In this document: piece after piece, positions 43,714-52,712 of the stretch | How positions within the stretch are numbered: position 1 is the stretch's first letter | Layout: each line of letters starts with the position of its first letter | Assembly (NCBI GenBank): GCA_014651175.1 | Contig: BMWJ01000004.1 | Location: 434,001 to 498,000 of the forward strand | Length of the DNA: 64,000 bases | Origin: Streptomyces clavifer | GTDB taxonomy: Bacteria > Actinomycetota > Actinomycetes > Streptomycetales > Streptomycetaceae | Direction of reading: 5' to 3' | Program-made: the position numbers and the translations under genes | The notes under the pieces: model-generated | Told to the model about the DNA's origin: nothing | Database searches by the model: none | Seen by the model: the letters and a program-made list of their open reading frames with translations, nothing else

Positions 43714-44693
43714 TCAGCTTTTCCGGTCCAGGATGCCCGACTGTGAGATGAGGTAGCCGAGCTGCGCCCGACTGCCGCTGCCGAGAGCCGCGTTGAGCTT
43801 GGCGATGTGCGCACGGCACGTGCGGACGTTCATGCCGAGCCTGCGGGCTATGGAGTCGTCCACGTGTCCCTCGACCAGCAGTTGGGCGATGGAGCGCTGG
43901 ACTCCGCTGATCCCTGCGGGGGTCGGGGTGTACGGGACGTCCTCCAGCAGGGGGTGGCGCGTTGCCAGAGCTGCTCGAAGACGGCGATCAGATAGGAGAC
44001 GAGGCCCGGGTGCCGGAGCTCCAGCGCGACCGTCAGGTCGTCCTGTGCGGGGATGAAGGCGACCGTGCGGTCGAAGATGAGCATGCGTTGCACGAGTTCC
44101 TCGAGGGTGCGGATCTCCACACCTTCGGCGAGCCGTTCCGCGTAGGCGAAGGTTCCGTGATGATGGCGGACCGTGTGCTGGTAGAGCGTCCGGATGCTGA
44201 CGCCGCGGTTCACCACGGCCGTGCCGCGCTCCAGCCCCTTGCTGAGGATGTCCTCGCTCCGGGCGCCTCCGGGCTGCACGGTGAGCACTTCGGTGCGGCA
44301 CTCCGCGGTGGCCACGTCGATGGCCGCGTTGATGCGCGTGCCGCCCTCGAGCACGGTGATGGCGTGCGTCGTCGGCGGATCCTGCGCGCTGATGTCCATG
44401 AACGGCTCGAAGGACTCGGTCAGCTGCAGGGAGTGGCGTCTGCGCTCCTGGATCTCCCTCTCGATGGGGTGCAGCCGCTGGGCGAGGGCCGCCGAGGGCG
44501 GCACGGGGCGTAGCCAGTCGGCGTCGTCCGGGTCGGGGTGGAGCAGGGCGAAGTCCATCAGGCACGGAGCGGGCTCCACCTCCGATCGCGGTATGCGACC
44601 GGACCGCAATGCACTTGCATAGAGGTGCTGTCCCGCATCGCACAGTTCGGTGATCCCGTGCCGATGTGAACCTTTTGAGTCACTTGTATCCAT
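43714..44693 (-). pseudogene. LuxR-type regulator broken by a one-base deletion
   Basis: A paralogue of the neighbouring LuxR-type gene over its full length. From the ATG at 44691-44693 (MDTSDSKGSHRHGITELC) the frame is good up to AVFEQLWQRATP, then shifts at a run of five Gs (43950-43954, plus strand). The DNA-binding part (VQRSIAQLLVEGHVDDSIAR, MNVRTCRAHIAKLNAAL) continues in another frame to 43714. One added C on the coding strand would restore ATPLLEDVPY. It is either a real inactivation, slippage-based switching, or a base-calling error. It is divergent from the repeat-peptide gene. Confidence 0.8.
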
Positions 44694-44821
44694 ATCTCCA
44701 CCCCCCATGTTCCTGTACGTGCAAGAACATGATGCATCGATCCAGTGGTGCTTGCGTGTCCGCGTGAGACATCGTCTTGAGTGCGGGGGAGATGAATCCA
44801 TCAAGTGAGGACGAAGCCGAA

Positions 44822-45154
44822 ATGTCTAAGCGAATGCTTCGCTCGGTGCTTGCCACAGCTTTCGTGGGGGCCCTGGCCTACGGCGCGTTGGGTGTCCACG
44901 ACATCGCCGGGGGGACTGCGCCGGCCGAGCAGGCGACGGTCGTTCCCGGTGACATCACGTGGGGGGCGGCTCCGGGTGACATCACGTGGGGTGCGGCATC
45001 CGGTGACATCACGTGGGGGGCGGCTCCGGGTGACATCACGTGGGGTGCGGCATCCGGTGACATCACGTGGGGGGCGGCTCCGGGTGACATCACGTGGGGT
45101 GCGGCATCCGGTGACATCACGTGGGGTGCGGCTCCGACCGGCACTGCGGCATGA
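44822..45154 (+). CDS. Exported repeat peptide with seven GDITWGAA units
   Basis: A 110-aa protein. Residues 1-32 look like a signal or single membrane segment (KRMLRSVLATAFVGALAYGAL). After VHDIAGGTAPAEQATVVP come seven repeats of GDITWGAA joined by Pro or Ser in alternation, then TGTAA. The repeats have no cysteine, one Trp and one Asp per unit, and begin with Gly. Such exact repeats suggest either a precursor cut into many short peptides (multi-core) or an elastic/amyloid-like secreted chain. No modification enzyme is adjacent. The ATG 44822 follows AGGA weakly; ATG 44792 is an alternative. The next gene overlaps in ATGA. Confidence 0.8.
   Translation: MSKRMLRSVLATAFVGALAYGALGVHDIAGGTAPAEQATVVPGDITWGAAPGDITWGAASGDITWGAAPGDITWGAASGDITWGAAPGDITWGAASGDITWGAAPTGTAA
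44948..45136 (+). repeat. 27-bp coding tandem repeat x7 (54-bp higher-order unit)
   Basis: Seven 27-base units encode GDITWGAA plus Pro or Ser. Two unit types alternate (…TGGGGTGCGGCATCC and …TGGGGGGCGGCTCCG), giving a 54-base higher-order repeat copied about three times. The near-identity at silent positions implies recent expansion by slippage or recombination. Confidence 0.95.
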
Positions 45155-45471
45155 CCACCCCACCGGACGACCGCACTTTCCGGCGGGAGATGGCCACGGC
45201 CTATCGCTCAGGGTGGCATTTCATCGATCTGCTCACGGCACTTACCCGCCAGGGCGATTCGTTGATGGTCACCCTGTTCGGAGAACCGATTGTCGTCGTG
45301 ATGGAAACGGATGACGATATCCGCGCCTATCGCTGTCTTCGCCGGCCCCGTGGCGCTCCGCAACCGGTCCGCTGTGCCGTGAGGTACGGCATGATTTTCG
45401 TCAATCTCGATCAGCGTGACCACGAGCTGTTCGAACAAGAAGCCATTTCCGCCACCCCCCGCAGTGCCTGA
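45151..45471 (+). CDS. Small protein coupled to the repeat peptide, Rieske-like wording
   Basis: A 106-aa cytosolic protein whose ATG overlaps the repeat-peptide stop in ATGA. The core MVTLFGEPIVVVMETDDDIR, then RGAPQPVRCAVRYGMIFVNLD, resembles the order of a Rieske [2Fe-2S] domain, but the CxH and CxxH ligand pairs are not complete: Cys occurs in RCLRRP and in VRCAVRY without the His partners. If related, it is a metal-less variant. No other family is recognised. Coupling says it is made in step with the repeat peptide, as binding partner, chaperone or processing factor (inference). Confidence 0.7.
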   Translation: MTTPPDDRTFRREMATAYRSGWHFIDLLTALTRQGDSLMVTLFGEPIVVVMETDDDIRAYRCLRRPRGAPQPVRCAVRYGMIFVNLDQRDHELFEQEAISATPRSA

Positions 45472-45513
45472 ACGATTCCCCCGTCGTTCCAGATCGTTCG
45501 GGCACTTCCCCCA

Positions 45514-45556
45514 CACAGCGGCGCCATCGTGACCTGAACACGATGGCGCCGTTGTG
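45514..45556. terminator. Terminator hairpin after repeat-peptide operon
   Basis: An 18-bp stem (one G-T pair, core CGGCGCCATCGTG) with a 7-base loop, between the two-gene operon and the convergent oxidoreductase gene. Confidence 0.88.
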
Positions 45557-45571
45557 CTGTCCGGACGCGGG

Positions 45572-45973
45572 TCAGCCTCTGCCGAGCGCCCGGTCCACGG
45601 CGATCTCGATGACGATCCTGTCGGGATTGTGTGCCGGAGTGCGCTCGTACCGCTCCGCGTAACGGCGTACCGCGTCCTCCACCTGCTCCGCCTCCGTGCG
45701 CACTGCCGCGCGGCCCTCCAGGGTCGCCCAGCGGCGTCCCTGCATCTGGCAGACCGCGACCCGTGCCCCCTCCGGGCCGGCGGCCAGGATGTGCGCGACC
45801 TTCCTGCTGTGCTTGTCGGTGATGACGCGGGCGAGCAGGGTCTCCGGGTCGTACGTCACGCCGACGGGCACCACGTGCGGGGTGCCGTCGGGCCGGAGGG
45901 TCGTCAGGGTGCAGACATGGCGCTCCCGCCAGAAGGCGAGGTATTCGGGGCCGGGGTTGCGTACGTCGGGCAT
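45572..45973 (-). CDS. PPOX-class F420-dependent oxidoreductase-like protein
   Basis: A 133-aa split-barrel flavin/F420 protein of the pyridoxamine 5'-phosphate oxidase superfamily. It begins LAFWRERHVCTLTTLRPDGT and continues PHVVPVGVTYDPE, followed by SRKVAHILAAGPEGARVAV and WATLEGRAAVRTEAEQVEDA. Such actinobacterial members often use F420H2 to reduce unsaturated substrates or biliverdin; the substrate is unknown. The ATG is at 45971-45973, close to the clpB regulatory region on the other side. Confidence 0.85.
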   Translation of the reverse strand: MPDVRNPGPEYLAFWRERHVCTLTTLRPDGTPHVVPVGVTYDPETLLARVITDKHSRKVAHILAAGPEGARVAVCQMQGRRWATLEGRAAVRTEAEQVEDAVRRYAERYERTPAHNPDRIVIEIAVDRALGRG

Positions 45974-46068
45974 GGGGTCAGCCTAGAGACGGGGGCCGCG
46001 GTGCGCGTGGCGGGGTGTGCGGCGCGTGTCCGGAGGTGAGCGGCCGGCGTGCGGAGGTGTGCGTTCAG

Positions 46069-46089
46069 GCTTGAGTGGAATAGACTCAA
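46069..46089. promoter_or_regulatory. HAIR operator upstream of clpB
   Basis: CTTGAGT-N7-ACTCAAC differs from the HAIR consensus at one base and has the exact 7-base spacer. It lies about 60 bases before the clpB start, so clpB belongs to the HspR regulon with dnaK. Confidence 0.9.
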
Positions 46090-46152
46090 CTTTGTACCCG
46101 TTGTGCGAGTCATGGTTCCGTGAAGCACCAGAACGAGGAGGAGACAGCGCCC

Positions 46153-48783
46153 GTGGACGCCGAGCTGACCAACAGGAGCCGAGACGCCCTCAACGCGGCC
46201 ACCGGCAGGGCCGTCAAGGACGGACACCCCGATCTGACCCCCGCGCATCTGCTGCTCGCACTGCTCGAGGGCGAGGACAACGCGAACATCGTCGACCTGC
46301 TGGCCGCGGTCGACGCCGACCAGGCGGCCGTGCGTGCCGAGACCGAACGGCTGCTGGGTACGCTGCCCAGCGTCACCGGATCGACCGTCGCACCGCCCCA
46401 GCCCAACCGTGAGCTGCTCGCCGTCATCTCCGACGCCGCCCAGCGGGCGAAGGAGCTCGGGGACGACTACCTCTCCACCGAGCACCTGCTGATCGCCGTC
46501 GCGGCGAAGGGCGGCCGCAGCGGTGAGATCCTCGACGGGCAGGGAGCCGGCGCCAAGAAGCTGCTGGACGCATTCGAGAAGAGCAGGGGAGGGCGCCGGG
46601 TGACCACTCCCGACCCCGAGGGCCAGTACAAGGCCCTGGAGAAGTTCGGTACGGATTTCACGGCTGCCGCGCGCGAGGGCAAGCTGGACCCGGTCATCGG
46701 CCGTGACCAGGAGATCCGCCGCGTCGTGCAGGTGCTGTCGCGGCGCACGAAGAACAACCCCGTGCTCATCGGGGAGCCCGGCGTCGGCAAGACGGCCGTC
46801 GTCGAAGGGCTCGCGCAGCGCATCGTCAAGGGCGACGTCCCGGAGTCCCTGAGGAACAAGCGGCTCGTCTCCCTGGACCTCGGCGCGATGGTCGCGGGTG
46901 CCAAGTACCGCGGCGAGTTCGAGGAGCGGCTCAAGACCGTCCTCTCCGAGATCAAGGAGAGCGACGGCCAGATCATCACCTTCATCGACGAGCTGCACAC
47001 CGTCGTGGGGGCGGGCGCCGGCGGCGACTCCGCCATGGACGCGGGCAACATGCTCAAGCCGATGCTCGCCCGCGGTGAGCTCCGCATGGTCGGTGCCACC
47101 ACCCTGGACGAGTACCGCGAGCGCATCGAGAAGGACCCCGCCCTGGAGCGCCGCTTCCAGCAGGTCCTGGTCGCCGAGCCGTCCGTCGAGGACACCATCG
47201 CGATCCTGCGCGGCCTCAAGGGCCGCTACGAGGCCCATCACAAGGTCCAGATCGCCGACTCCTCGCTGGTGGCCGCCGCGACCCTCTCCGACCGCTACAT
47301 CACCTCCCGCTTCCTCCCCGACAAGGCCATCGACCTGGTCGACGAGGCCGCCTCCCGGCTGCGCATGGAGATCGACTCCTCCCCCCTGGAGATCGACGAG
47401 CTCCAGCGGTCCGTCGACCGGCTGCACATGGAGGAGCTGGCGCTCAAGAACGAGACGGACGAGGGTTCCAAGCAGCGCCTGGAGAAGATCCGCCGCGACC
47501 TCGCCGACAAGGAGGAGGAGCTGCGCGGCCTCACCGCCCGCTGGGAGAAGGAGAAGCAGGGCCTCAACCGCGTCGGCGAGCTCAAGGAGAGGCTCGACGA
47601 ACTCCGCGGCCAGGCCGAGCGCGCCCAGCGCGACGGCGACTTCGACACCGCGTCCAAGCTGCTGTACGGGGAGATCCCCGGCCTGGAGCGCGAGCTGGCG
47701 GAAGCCGCTGAGGCCGAGCAGGAGGCTGCCGTGGACACGATGGTCAAGGAGGAGGTCGGCCCGGACGACATCGCCGATGTCGTCGGGGCGTGGACCGGCA
47801 TTCCGGCCGGTCGTCTCCTGGAGGGCGAGACGCAGAAGCTCCTGCGGATGGAGTCCGAGCTGGGCAGGCGCCTGATCGGCCAGTCCGAGGCCGTGCGAGC
47901 CGTGTCCGACGCGGTGCGCCGCACCCGAGCGGGCATCGCCGACCCCGACCGTCCCACCGGCTCGTTCCTGTTCCTCGGCCCGACCGGTGTCGGCAAGACC
48001 GAGCTGGCCAAGGCCCTCGCGGACTTCCTCTTCGACGACGAGCGGGCCATGATCCGCATCGACATGAGCGAGTACGGCGAGAAGCACAGCGTCGCCCGCC
48101 TGGTCGGTGCGCCGCCCGGCTACGTCGGCTACGAGGAGGGCGGCCAGCTCACGGAGGCGGTCCGCCGCCGCCCGTACAGCGTCGTGCTGCTGGACGAGGT
48201 GGAGAAGGCCCACCCCGAGGTCTTCGACGTCCTGCTCCAGGTCCTCGACGACGGCAGGCTCACCGACGGGCAGGGCCGGACGGTGGACTTCCGCAACACC
48301 ATCCTGGTCCTCACGTCGAATCTGGGCAGCCAGTTCCTGGTCGACCCGCTGACCGAGCCCGAGGTCAAGAAGGAGCAGGTCCTGACGGCCGTGCGGGCGT
48401 CCTTCAAGCCGGAGTTCCTCAACAGGCTCGACGACCTGGTCGTCTTCTCCGCCCTGTCCGGTGACGAGCTCGCCCACATCGCGGGCCTCCAGGTCGCCCG
48501 CCTCGCCGGCCGCCTCGCCGACCGGCGGATCACCCTCGACGTGACTCCGGACGCCCTGGCCTGGCTGGCCGAGGAGGGCAACGACCCGGCGTACGGCGCC
48601 CGGCCGCTGCGGCGGCTGATCCAGACCGCGATCGGCGACCGGCTCGCGAAGGAGATCCTCGCGGGCGAGGTCAAGGACGGGGACACGGTGCGGGTGGACC
48701 GTGCCGGGGACGGTCTCCTCGTGGGGGCGGCGTCCCGCAGCGGGACCACCCCCGCGGAGGTACCCACCGGCAAGACCCTCTAG
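46153..48783 (+). CDS. clpB: Disaggregase ClpB (Hsp100)
   Basis: An 876-aa hexameric AAA+ protein that pulls proteins out of aggregates together with DnaK. The N-terminal double Clp domain is followed by AAA-1 with Walker A GEPGVGKT, the coiled-coil middle domain (about residues 400-520, [36 protein letters not shown]), AAA-2 with Walker A GPTGVGKT and Walker [12 protein letters not shown], and the C-terminal D2-small domain. The GTG at 46153 has AGGAGGAG at suitable distance and gives the usual N-terminus; an upstream ATG would add 11 residues. It has no ClpP-binding loop, as expected of ClpB. Confidence 0.97.
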   Translation: MDAELTNRSRDALNAATGRAVKDGHPDLTPAHLLLALLEGEDNANIVDLLAAVDADQAAVRAETERLLGTLPSVTGSTVAPPQPNRELLAVISDAAQRAKELGDDYLSTEHLLIAVAAKGGRSGEILDGQGAGAKKLLDAFEKSRGGRRVTTPDPEGQYKALEKFGTDFTAAAREGKLDPVIGRDQEIRRVVQVLSRRTKNNPVLIGEPGVGKTAVVEGLAQRIVKGDVPESLRNKRLVSLDLGAMVAGAKYRGEFEERLKTVLSEIKESDGQIITFIDELHTVVGAGAGGDSAMDAGNMLKPMLARGELRMVGATTLDEYRERIEKDPALERRFQQVLVAEPSVEDTIAILRGLKGRYEAHHKVQIADSSLVAAATLSDRYITSRFLPDKAIDLVDEAASRLRMEIDSSPLEIDELQRSVDRLHMEELALKNETDEGSKQRLEKIRRDLADKEEELRGLTARWEKEKQGLNRVGELKERLDELRGQAERAQRDGDFDTASKLLYGEIPGLERELAEAAEAEQEAAVDTMVKEEVGPDDIADVVGAWTGIPAGRLLEGETQKLLRMESELGRRLIGQSEAVRAVSDAVRRTRAGIADPDRPTGSFLFLGPTGVGKTELAKALADFLFDDERAMIRIDMSEYGEKHSVARLVGAPPGYVGYEEGGQLTEAVRRRPYSVVLLDEVEKAHPEVFDVLLQVLDDGRLTDGQGRTVDFRNTILVLTSNLGSQFLVDPLTEPEVKKEQVLTAVRASFKPEFLNRLDDLVVFSALSGDELAHIAGLQVARLAGRLADRRITLDVTPDALAWLAEEGNDPAYGARPLRRLIQTAIGDRLAKEILAGEVKDGDTVRVDRAGDGLLVGAASRSGTTPAEVPTGKTL

Positions 48784-48800
48784 CCCTCGCCGGACCACCC

Positions 48801-48845
48801 GTGTGCCCCTGGCCGGACAGTTTCGTGTCCCGGCCGGGGGCACAC
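48801..48845 (+). terminator. Terminator of clpB
   Basis: GTGTGCCCCTGGCCGG pairs with CCGGCCGGGGGCACAC (one G-U) 17 bases after the clpB stop. Confidence 0.85.
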
Positions 48846-49154
48846 GTGTGCCGGAAGTCGTCGCATTGATGGGTGCATTACGCATCCGTCATCTGTGAAG
48901 GCTTATCGAGTCCTTCCCCCGCAGAACCCGCTGCGAAATCGAGCCGAAAATTTACATACCGTGGCCGAATGGCAGATGTGGGCGGTCCGCCCGCTGCCAT
49001 TTGTATCCGGACGGTACATATCGCCACGCTCGGACGCGGTCGATCGGCGCCCTCCCGGGGGCCCTGGCCGCTGCTCGATATCGGGACACTCCGGACCCTA
49101 ATTCCTGGCGTCCGGGCGCGGTCTGGTTAATTCGGTGGCCGGTATGGTACGCGC
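48846..49154. other. AT-richer intergenic region before MFS gene
   Basis: No gene is supported. The stretch is AT-richer than its neighbours (for example 48935-48960 and 49130-49150) and likely contains the promoter of the MFS transporter. Confidence 0.5.
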
Positions 49155-50423
49155 ATGACGGATCGAAAACCCGGTGATATATGTGCGGAGTCGAATGGTT
49201 GCAGAAGCGACAGTCTGATTCGCCTCAGCGAATTTCGCACTCTGTGGGCAGCCCTCGCGCAGTCGGTCCTGGGTGACCAGCTGGCGCGGGTGGCGCTGTC
49301 GCTCCTGGTATTCGAACGTACCGAGTCGGCCGGCTGGACAGCGGCGACCTACGCCCTGACGAGCCTGCCGGCCCTGCTGTCCGGGGTGCTCCTGACCGGA
49401 CTGGCGGATCGCTTTCCCCGGCGCACGGTCATGATCGGCTGCGACCTCGTGCGTGCCGTCCTCGTCGGGCTGATGGCTCTGCCCGGTACACCGCTGCCGC
49501 TGCTGGCAGGTCTGCTGGTGCTCGCACAGCTCGCCGAGGCCCCGTTCGGCGCCTCGCAGGGGGCCCTGATGCCCGCAGTCCTGGGCGAGCGCCTCTACGA
49601 GCGCGGACAGCGGGTCATCATGATCACGCACCAGTCCGGGCAGCTGGTCGGCTTCGCCGTCGGCGGTGTGCTCGTCGTATGGCTCGGCAGCCACGTCTCT
49701 CTGGGACTGAACGCGGTGACGTTCCTGATCTCAGCGGCCCTGATCAGGGTGGGCGTGAAGGCCCGGCCTGTGGACGCCGGCGCCGACGCGCGGCCGAAGC
49801 GGATGCACACCCAGGTACGGAGCGCGGCGGCACTGATCTGGTCGGACCCCCGGCTGCGTTCGCTGGTCGCGCTCGGCTGGCTCGCCGGATTCATCGTGCT
49901 GCCGGAGGGGCTCGCCGCACCCTTCGCGGAGGAGGCCGGAGCGAGTGCCGCGTCGGTGGGGCTCCTGCTCGCCGCGCACCCCACGGGCATGGTGCTGGGT
50001 GCCGCGCTCCTGGGGCGGGCGTCCGTGGGCGACGAGCGGCGCCGCCAACTGCTCGGGCCGCTGGCCGTGGGTGCGAATCTTCCCCTGCTCGTCTACTGGG
50101 CGGGCCCCGGTGTGGGGGTCGCCCTGCTGGTGCTGCTGGTGTCGGGCATCTGCTCGGCCTACCAGATCACCGCCGGAGCCACCTTCGTCCTGCTCACCCC
50201 CGCCGACCAGCGCGGCCAGGCGCTGGGACTCGCCAGGTCGGGGCTGACGGCCATGCAGGGCATCGGCGTCGCGGCGGGCGGGCTGGCGGCGCAGCTGTCC
50301 GGGTCCTCGGCCCTGACGATCGGCGGGGCCGGGCTCGTCGGAACACTCTGCGCGATCATGGTCGCGGTCTCCTGGGCACGGGCCAGGCAGACCGGCGCCG
50401 GGACGATTCCCCTGAGGGCGTAG
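49155..50423 (+). CDS. MFS transporter (drug-exporter-like)
   Basis: A 422-aa membrane protein with about 12 helices. It opens FRTLWAALAQSVLGDQLARV and has the motif A-like loop GLADRFPRRTVMIGCDLVR between helices 2 and 3, and a long central loop (RPVDAGADARPKRMHTQVR). This is the wording of the MFS group related to macrolide and enterobactin exporters (TMS05 type). The substrate is unknown. The N-terminal 20 residues (KPGDICAESNGCRSD) are unusual, with two cysteines. It stands alone. Confidence 0.88.
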   Translation: MTDRKPGDICAESNGCRSDSLIRLSEFRTLWAALAQSVLGDQLARVALSLLVFERTESAGWTAATYALTSLPALLSGVLLTGLADRFPRRTVMIGCDLVRAVLVGLMALPGTPLPLLAGLLVLAQLAEAPFGASQGALMPAVLGERLYERGQRVIMITHQSGQLVGFAVGGVLVVWLGSHVSLGLNAVTFLISAALIRVGVKARPVDAGADARPKRMHTQVRSAAALIWSDPRLRSLVALGWLAGFIVLPEGLAAPFAEEAGASAASVGLLLAAHPTGMVLGAALLGRASVGDERRRQLLGPLAVGANLPLLVYWAGPGVGVALLVLLVSGICSAYQITAGATFVLLTPADQRGQALGLARSGLTAMQGIGVAAGGLAAQLSGSSALTIGGAGLVGTLCAIMVAVSWARARQTGAGTIPLRA

Positions 50424-50494
50424 GACTACTGGACACCGATCGGGGCTAGGGTCGATGGCAGGAAACCACGAGCGATCCACAGGAGTACCCAGCG

Positions 50495-51049
50495 ATGTCT
50501 ATCGATCCGTCCTCGATTCCCAACTTCGGGGGCCAGTCCGAGCCGCAGCCGACAGGACCCGAGGGCCCCGTCGTCCCTGACCAGGACCTGGTCAAGCAGC
50601 TTCTCGAGCAGATGGAGCTGAAGTACGTCGTCGACGACGAGGGCGACCTCGCCGCGCCGTGGGAAGAGTTCCGCACGTACTTCATGTTCCGCGGCGAGGA
50701 GGAGCAGCAGGTCTTCTCGGTGCGCACGTTCTACGACCGGCCGCACGCCGTGGACCAGCGCGCCGTGCTGCTCGACGCGATCGACGACTGGAACCGCCGC
50801 ACCCTGTGGCCCAAGGTCTACACGCACGCCCACGAGGGTGAGGAGGGTGCCGCGGCGTCCGTCCGGCTGATCGGTGAGGCGCAGATGCTCATCGGCACCG
50901 GCGTCAGCCTGGAGCACTTCGTCTCCTCGACGGTCAGCTGGGTGCGCGCCTCGATCGAGTTCGACAAGTGGCTCGTCGAGCGTCTGGGCCTGGAGCCCGC
51001 CGAGAAGACCGAGGGCGACACGCCCACGGAGGCCTCCCCCGAGGCCTGA
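50495..51049 (+). CDS. YbjN-domain protein
   Basis: A 184-aa soluble acidic protein of the YbjN/type III secretion chaperone-like fold. After a disordered N-terminus the domain runs from VKQLLEQMELKYVVDDEGDL through VFSVRTFYDRPHAV and LIGEAQMLIGTGVSLEHFVS to SWVRASIEFDKWL. YbjN proteins act as small adaptors linked to stress and motility; the partner is unknown here. The ATG at 50495 follows ACAGGAG. A strong hairpin follows and separates it from the convergent aminotransferase. Confidence 0.85.
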   Translation: MSIDPSSIPNFGGQSEPQPTGPEGPVVPDQDLVKQLLEQMELKYVVDDEGDLAAPWEEFRTYFMFRGEEEQQVFSVRTFYDRPHAVDQRAVLLDAIDDWNRRTLWPKVYTHAHEGEEGAAASVRLIGEAQMLIGTGVSLEHFVSSTVSWVRASIEFDKWLVERLGLEPAEKTEGDTPTEASPEA

Positions 51050-51068
51050 TCGGGCCCCGCGGCACGGC

Positions 51069-51116
51069 AGCCCGGCCCGGGACGGCGGCATCACGACCGC
51101 CGCCCCGGGCCGGGCT
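51069..51116. terminator. Bidirectional terminator
   Basis: A 20-bp stem with one mismatch (AGCCCGGCCCGGG and complement as core) and an 8-base loop, between YbjN and the convergent aminotransferase gene, followed by TTCTT on the plus strand. Confidence 0.88.
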
Positions 51117-51136
51117 TCTTCCTGTTCCGGACGGTC

Positions 51137-52318
51137 TCAGCGCATGTCGAGGCCCTTCAGGCGGCTGACCGCCTCCGTGAGTACCTCCGTGCGCTTGCAG
51201 AACGCGAAGCGGACGAAGGGCGCGCCCTGGTCGCGGTGGTCGTAGAAGACCGCGTTCGGGACGGCGACGACCCCGCACCGCTCGGGCAGTGCCCGGCAGA
51301 ACGCGAGGCCGTCCTGCTCGCCGCCCAGCGGGCGGATGTCGGTGGTGACGAAATACGTCCCGGCGGGCTCGTAGACCCCGAAACCGGCCTCGGCGAGGCC
51401 GGTGCTCAGCAGGTCCCGCTTGGCGCGGAGGTCCGCGCGCAGCGCGTCGAAGTAGCTGTCGGGCAGGCGCAGGGCCTCGGCGACCGCGTACTGCAGCGGC
51501 CCGCCGGAGACGTACGTCAGAAACTGCTTGGCGGAGCGGACCGCGGTGACCAGCTCCGGGCTCGCGGTGATCCAGCCGACCTTCCAGCCGGTGAACGAGA
51601 AGGTCTTGCCCGCGCTGCTGATGGTGACCGTGCGCTCGCGCATGCCGGGGAACGAGGCGAGCGGGATGTGCTCGCCCTCGAAGACCAGGTGCTCGTAGAC
51701 CTCGTCGGTGACGACGAGGAGGTCGCGCTCGCAGGCGAGCTCGGCGACGGCGGACAGTTCGTCGCGGGTCAGCACGGTGCCGGTGGGGTTGTGCGGGGTG
51801 TTCAGGAGGATCAGGCGGGTGCGGGGGGTGACGGCGGCGCGGAGCTCGTCGAGGTCGAGCCGGTAGGCCCCGTCGTGCGGGTGCAGCGTGACGGGGACCC
51901 TGGTGCCGCCCGCCATGGCGATGCAGGCGGCGTACGAGTCGTAGTACGGCTCCAGGGCGACGACCTCGTCACCGGGCTCCAGGAGGGCCAGCAGGGCGGC
52001 TGCGACGGCCTCCGTGGCGCCCGTGGTGACGAGGACCTCGGTGTCGGGGTCGTAGACCAGCCCGTAGCGCCGCTGCTGGTGCTCCGCGACGGCGGTGCGC
52101 AGCTCGGGCACCCCGGGGCCCGGTGGGTACTGGTTGCCGTGGCCGGCGCGCAGGGCCCGGACGGCGGCCTCGCGGATCTCGTCGGGGCCGTCCGTGTCGG
52201 GGAAGCCCTGGCCGAGGTTGATCGATCCGGTCCGTACGGCGAGCGCCGTCATCTCGGCGAAGATCGTCGTTCCGAACTCGGCGAGGCGGCGGTTGAGCAG
52301 CGGTCGTCCCTGTGTCAT
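51137..52318 (-). CDS. PLP-dependent aminotransferase, class I (fold type I)
   Basis: A 393-aa enzyme. Visible features: NLGQGFPDTDGPDEI, the PLP phosphate cup TTGATEAVAAAL, Tyr in LEPYYDSYAA, NTPHNPTGTVLT, the aspartate VVTDEVYEHLVF, and the Schiff-base lysine in SSAGKTFSFTGWKVGW. The wording fits the kynurenine/methionine/N-succinyldiaminopimelate aminotransferase group; kynurenine-pathway genes lie 11 kb away but this does not prove a link. The ATG at 52316-52318 has AGGA 8 bases upstream. It is convergent with YbjN. Confidence 0.9.
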   Translation of the reverse strand: MTQGRPLLNRRLAEFGTTIFAEMTALAVRTGSINLGQGFPDTDGPDEIREAAVRALRAGHGNQYPPGPGVPELRTAVAEHQQRRYGLVYDPDTEVLVTTGATEAVAAALLALLEPGDEVVALEPYYDSYAACIAMAGGTRVPVTLHPHDGAYRLDLDELRAAVTPRTRLILLNTPHNPTGTVLTRDELSAVAELACERDLLVVTDEVYEHLVFEGEHIPLASFPGMRERTVTISSAGKTFSFTGWKVGWITASPELVTAVRSAKQFLTYVSGGPLQYAVAEALRLPDSYFDALRADLRAKRDLLSTGLAEAGFGVYEPAGTYFVTTDIRPLGGEQDGLAFCRALPERCGVVAVPNAVFYDHRDQGAPFVRFAFCKRTEVLTEAVSRLKGLDMR

Positions 52319-52445
52319 GGGCGCCATCCTGGGCCGAAGCTCTGGAGTTGCTCAAGTCTGCTTTGGCCCCGGAGCGGCGAGGGAATCCCCCTGGCACGAA
52401 AGAAGCGGGGACCTCGCTTCGGGGGAAGAGAAGGATGTGAGGTCG

Positions 52446-52712
52446 GTGGACCTGTTCATCTTCATCGTGTTCATCGTGCTGGTGTGTGCGGGCGTGGGAG
52501 CCCTGGTGTCGGGGTCGGCCGGCCGGAGGAAGCCGCTGGCGGGGCGCAGCCGGCGTGGGGGGCGCCGGAGCTCCGACAGTGGCGGCTCCGGCGGTTCCGA
52601 CGGGGGCAGCTGGTGGGCCGGCGACAGCGGGTCCGGTCATTCCGGCGGCCACTCCTGCGGCGGCGGCTCGTCCTGCGGTGGCGGCGGTGGCTGCGGCGGT
52701 GGCGGCAACTGA
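52446..52712 (+). CDS. Small membrane protein with Gly/Ser/Cys-rich tail
   Basis: An 88-aa protein. A single N-terminal helix (DLFIFIVFIVLVCAGVGALV) is followed by a basic patch (SAGRRKPLAGRSRRGGRRSS) and a low-complexity tail of Gly and Ser with three cysteines (SCGGGSSCGGGGGCGGGGN). The GTG at 52446 gives the helix at the very N-terminus; GTG 52437 is possible. Tails of this kind occur in membrane proteins of actinomycetes without a known role. It lies ahead of the DUF2617-spermidine synthase pair. Confidence 0.7.
   Translation: MDLFIFIVFIVLVCAGVGALVSGSAGRRKPLAGRSRRGGRRSSDSGGSGGSDGGSWWAGDSGSGHSGGHSCGGGSSCGGGGGCGGGGN

Noticed and set aside
44948-45136. Possible CRISPR array
   Set aside because: Units are contiguous without unique spacers and keep a reading frame; no cas genes are present.
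44878-45144. Minus-strand repeat protein (APHVMSP units) opposite the GDITWGAA gene
   Set aside because: Simple antisense reading of the tandem repeat; no ribosome site, and the plus-strand frame has an export signal and a coupled gene.
45904-48885. Minus-strand open frame of about 990 codons opposite clpB
   Set aside because: Shadow of the clpB coding frame, with no domain wording of its own.
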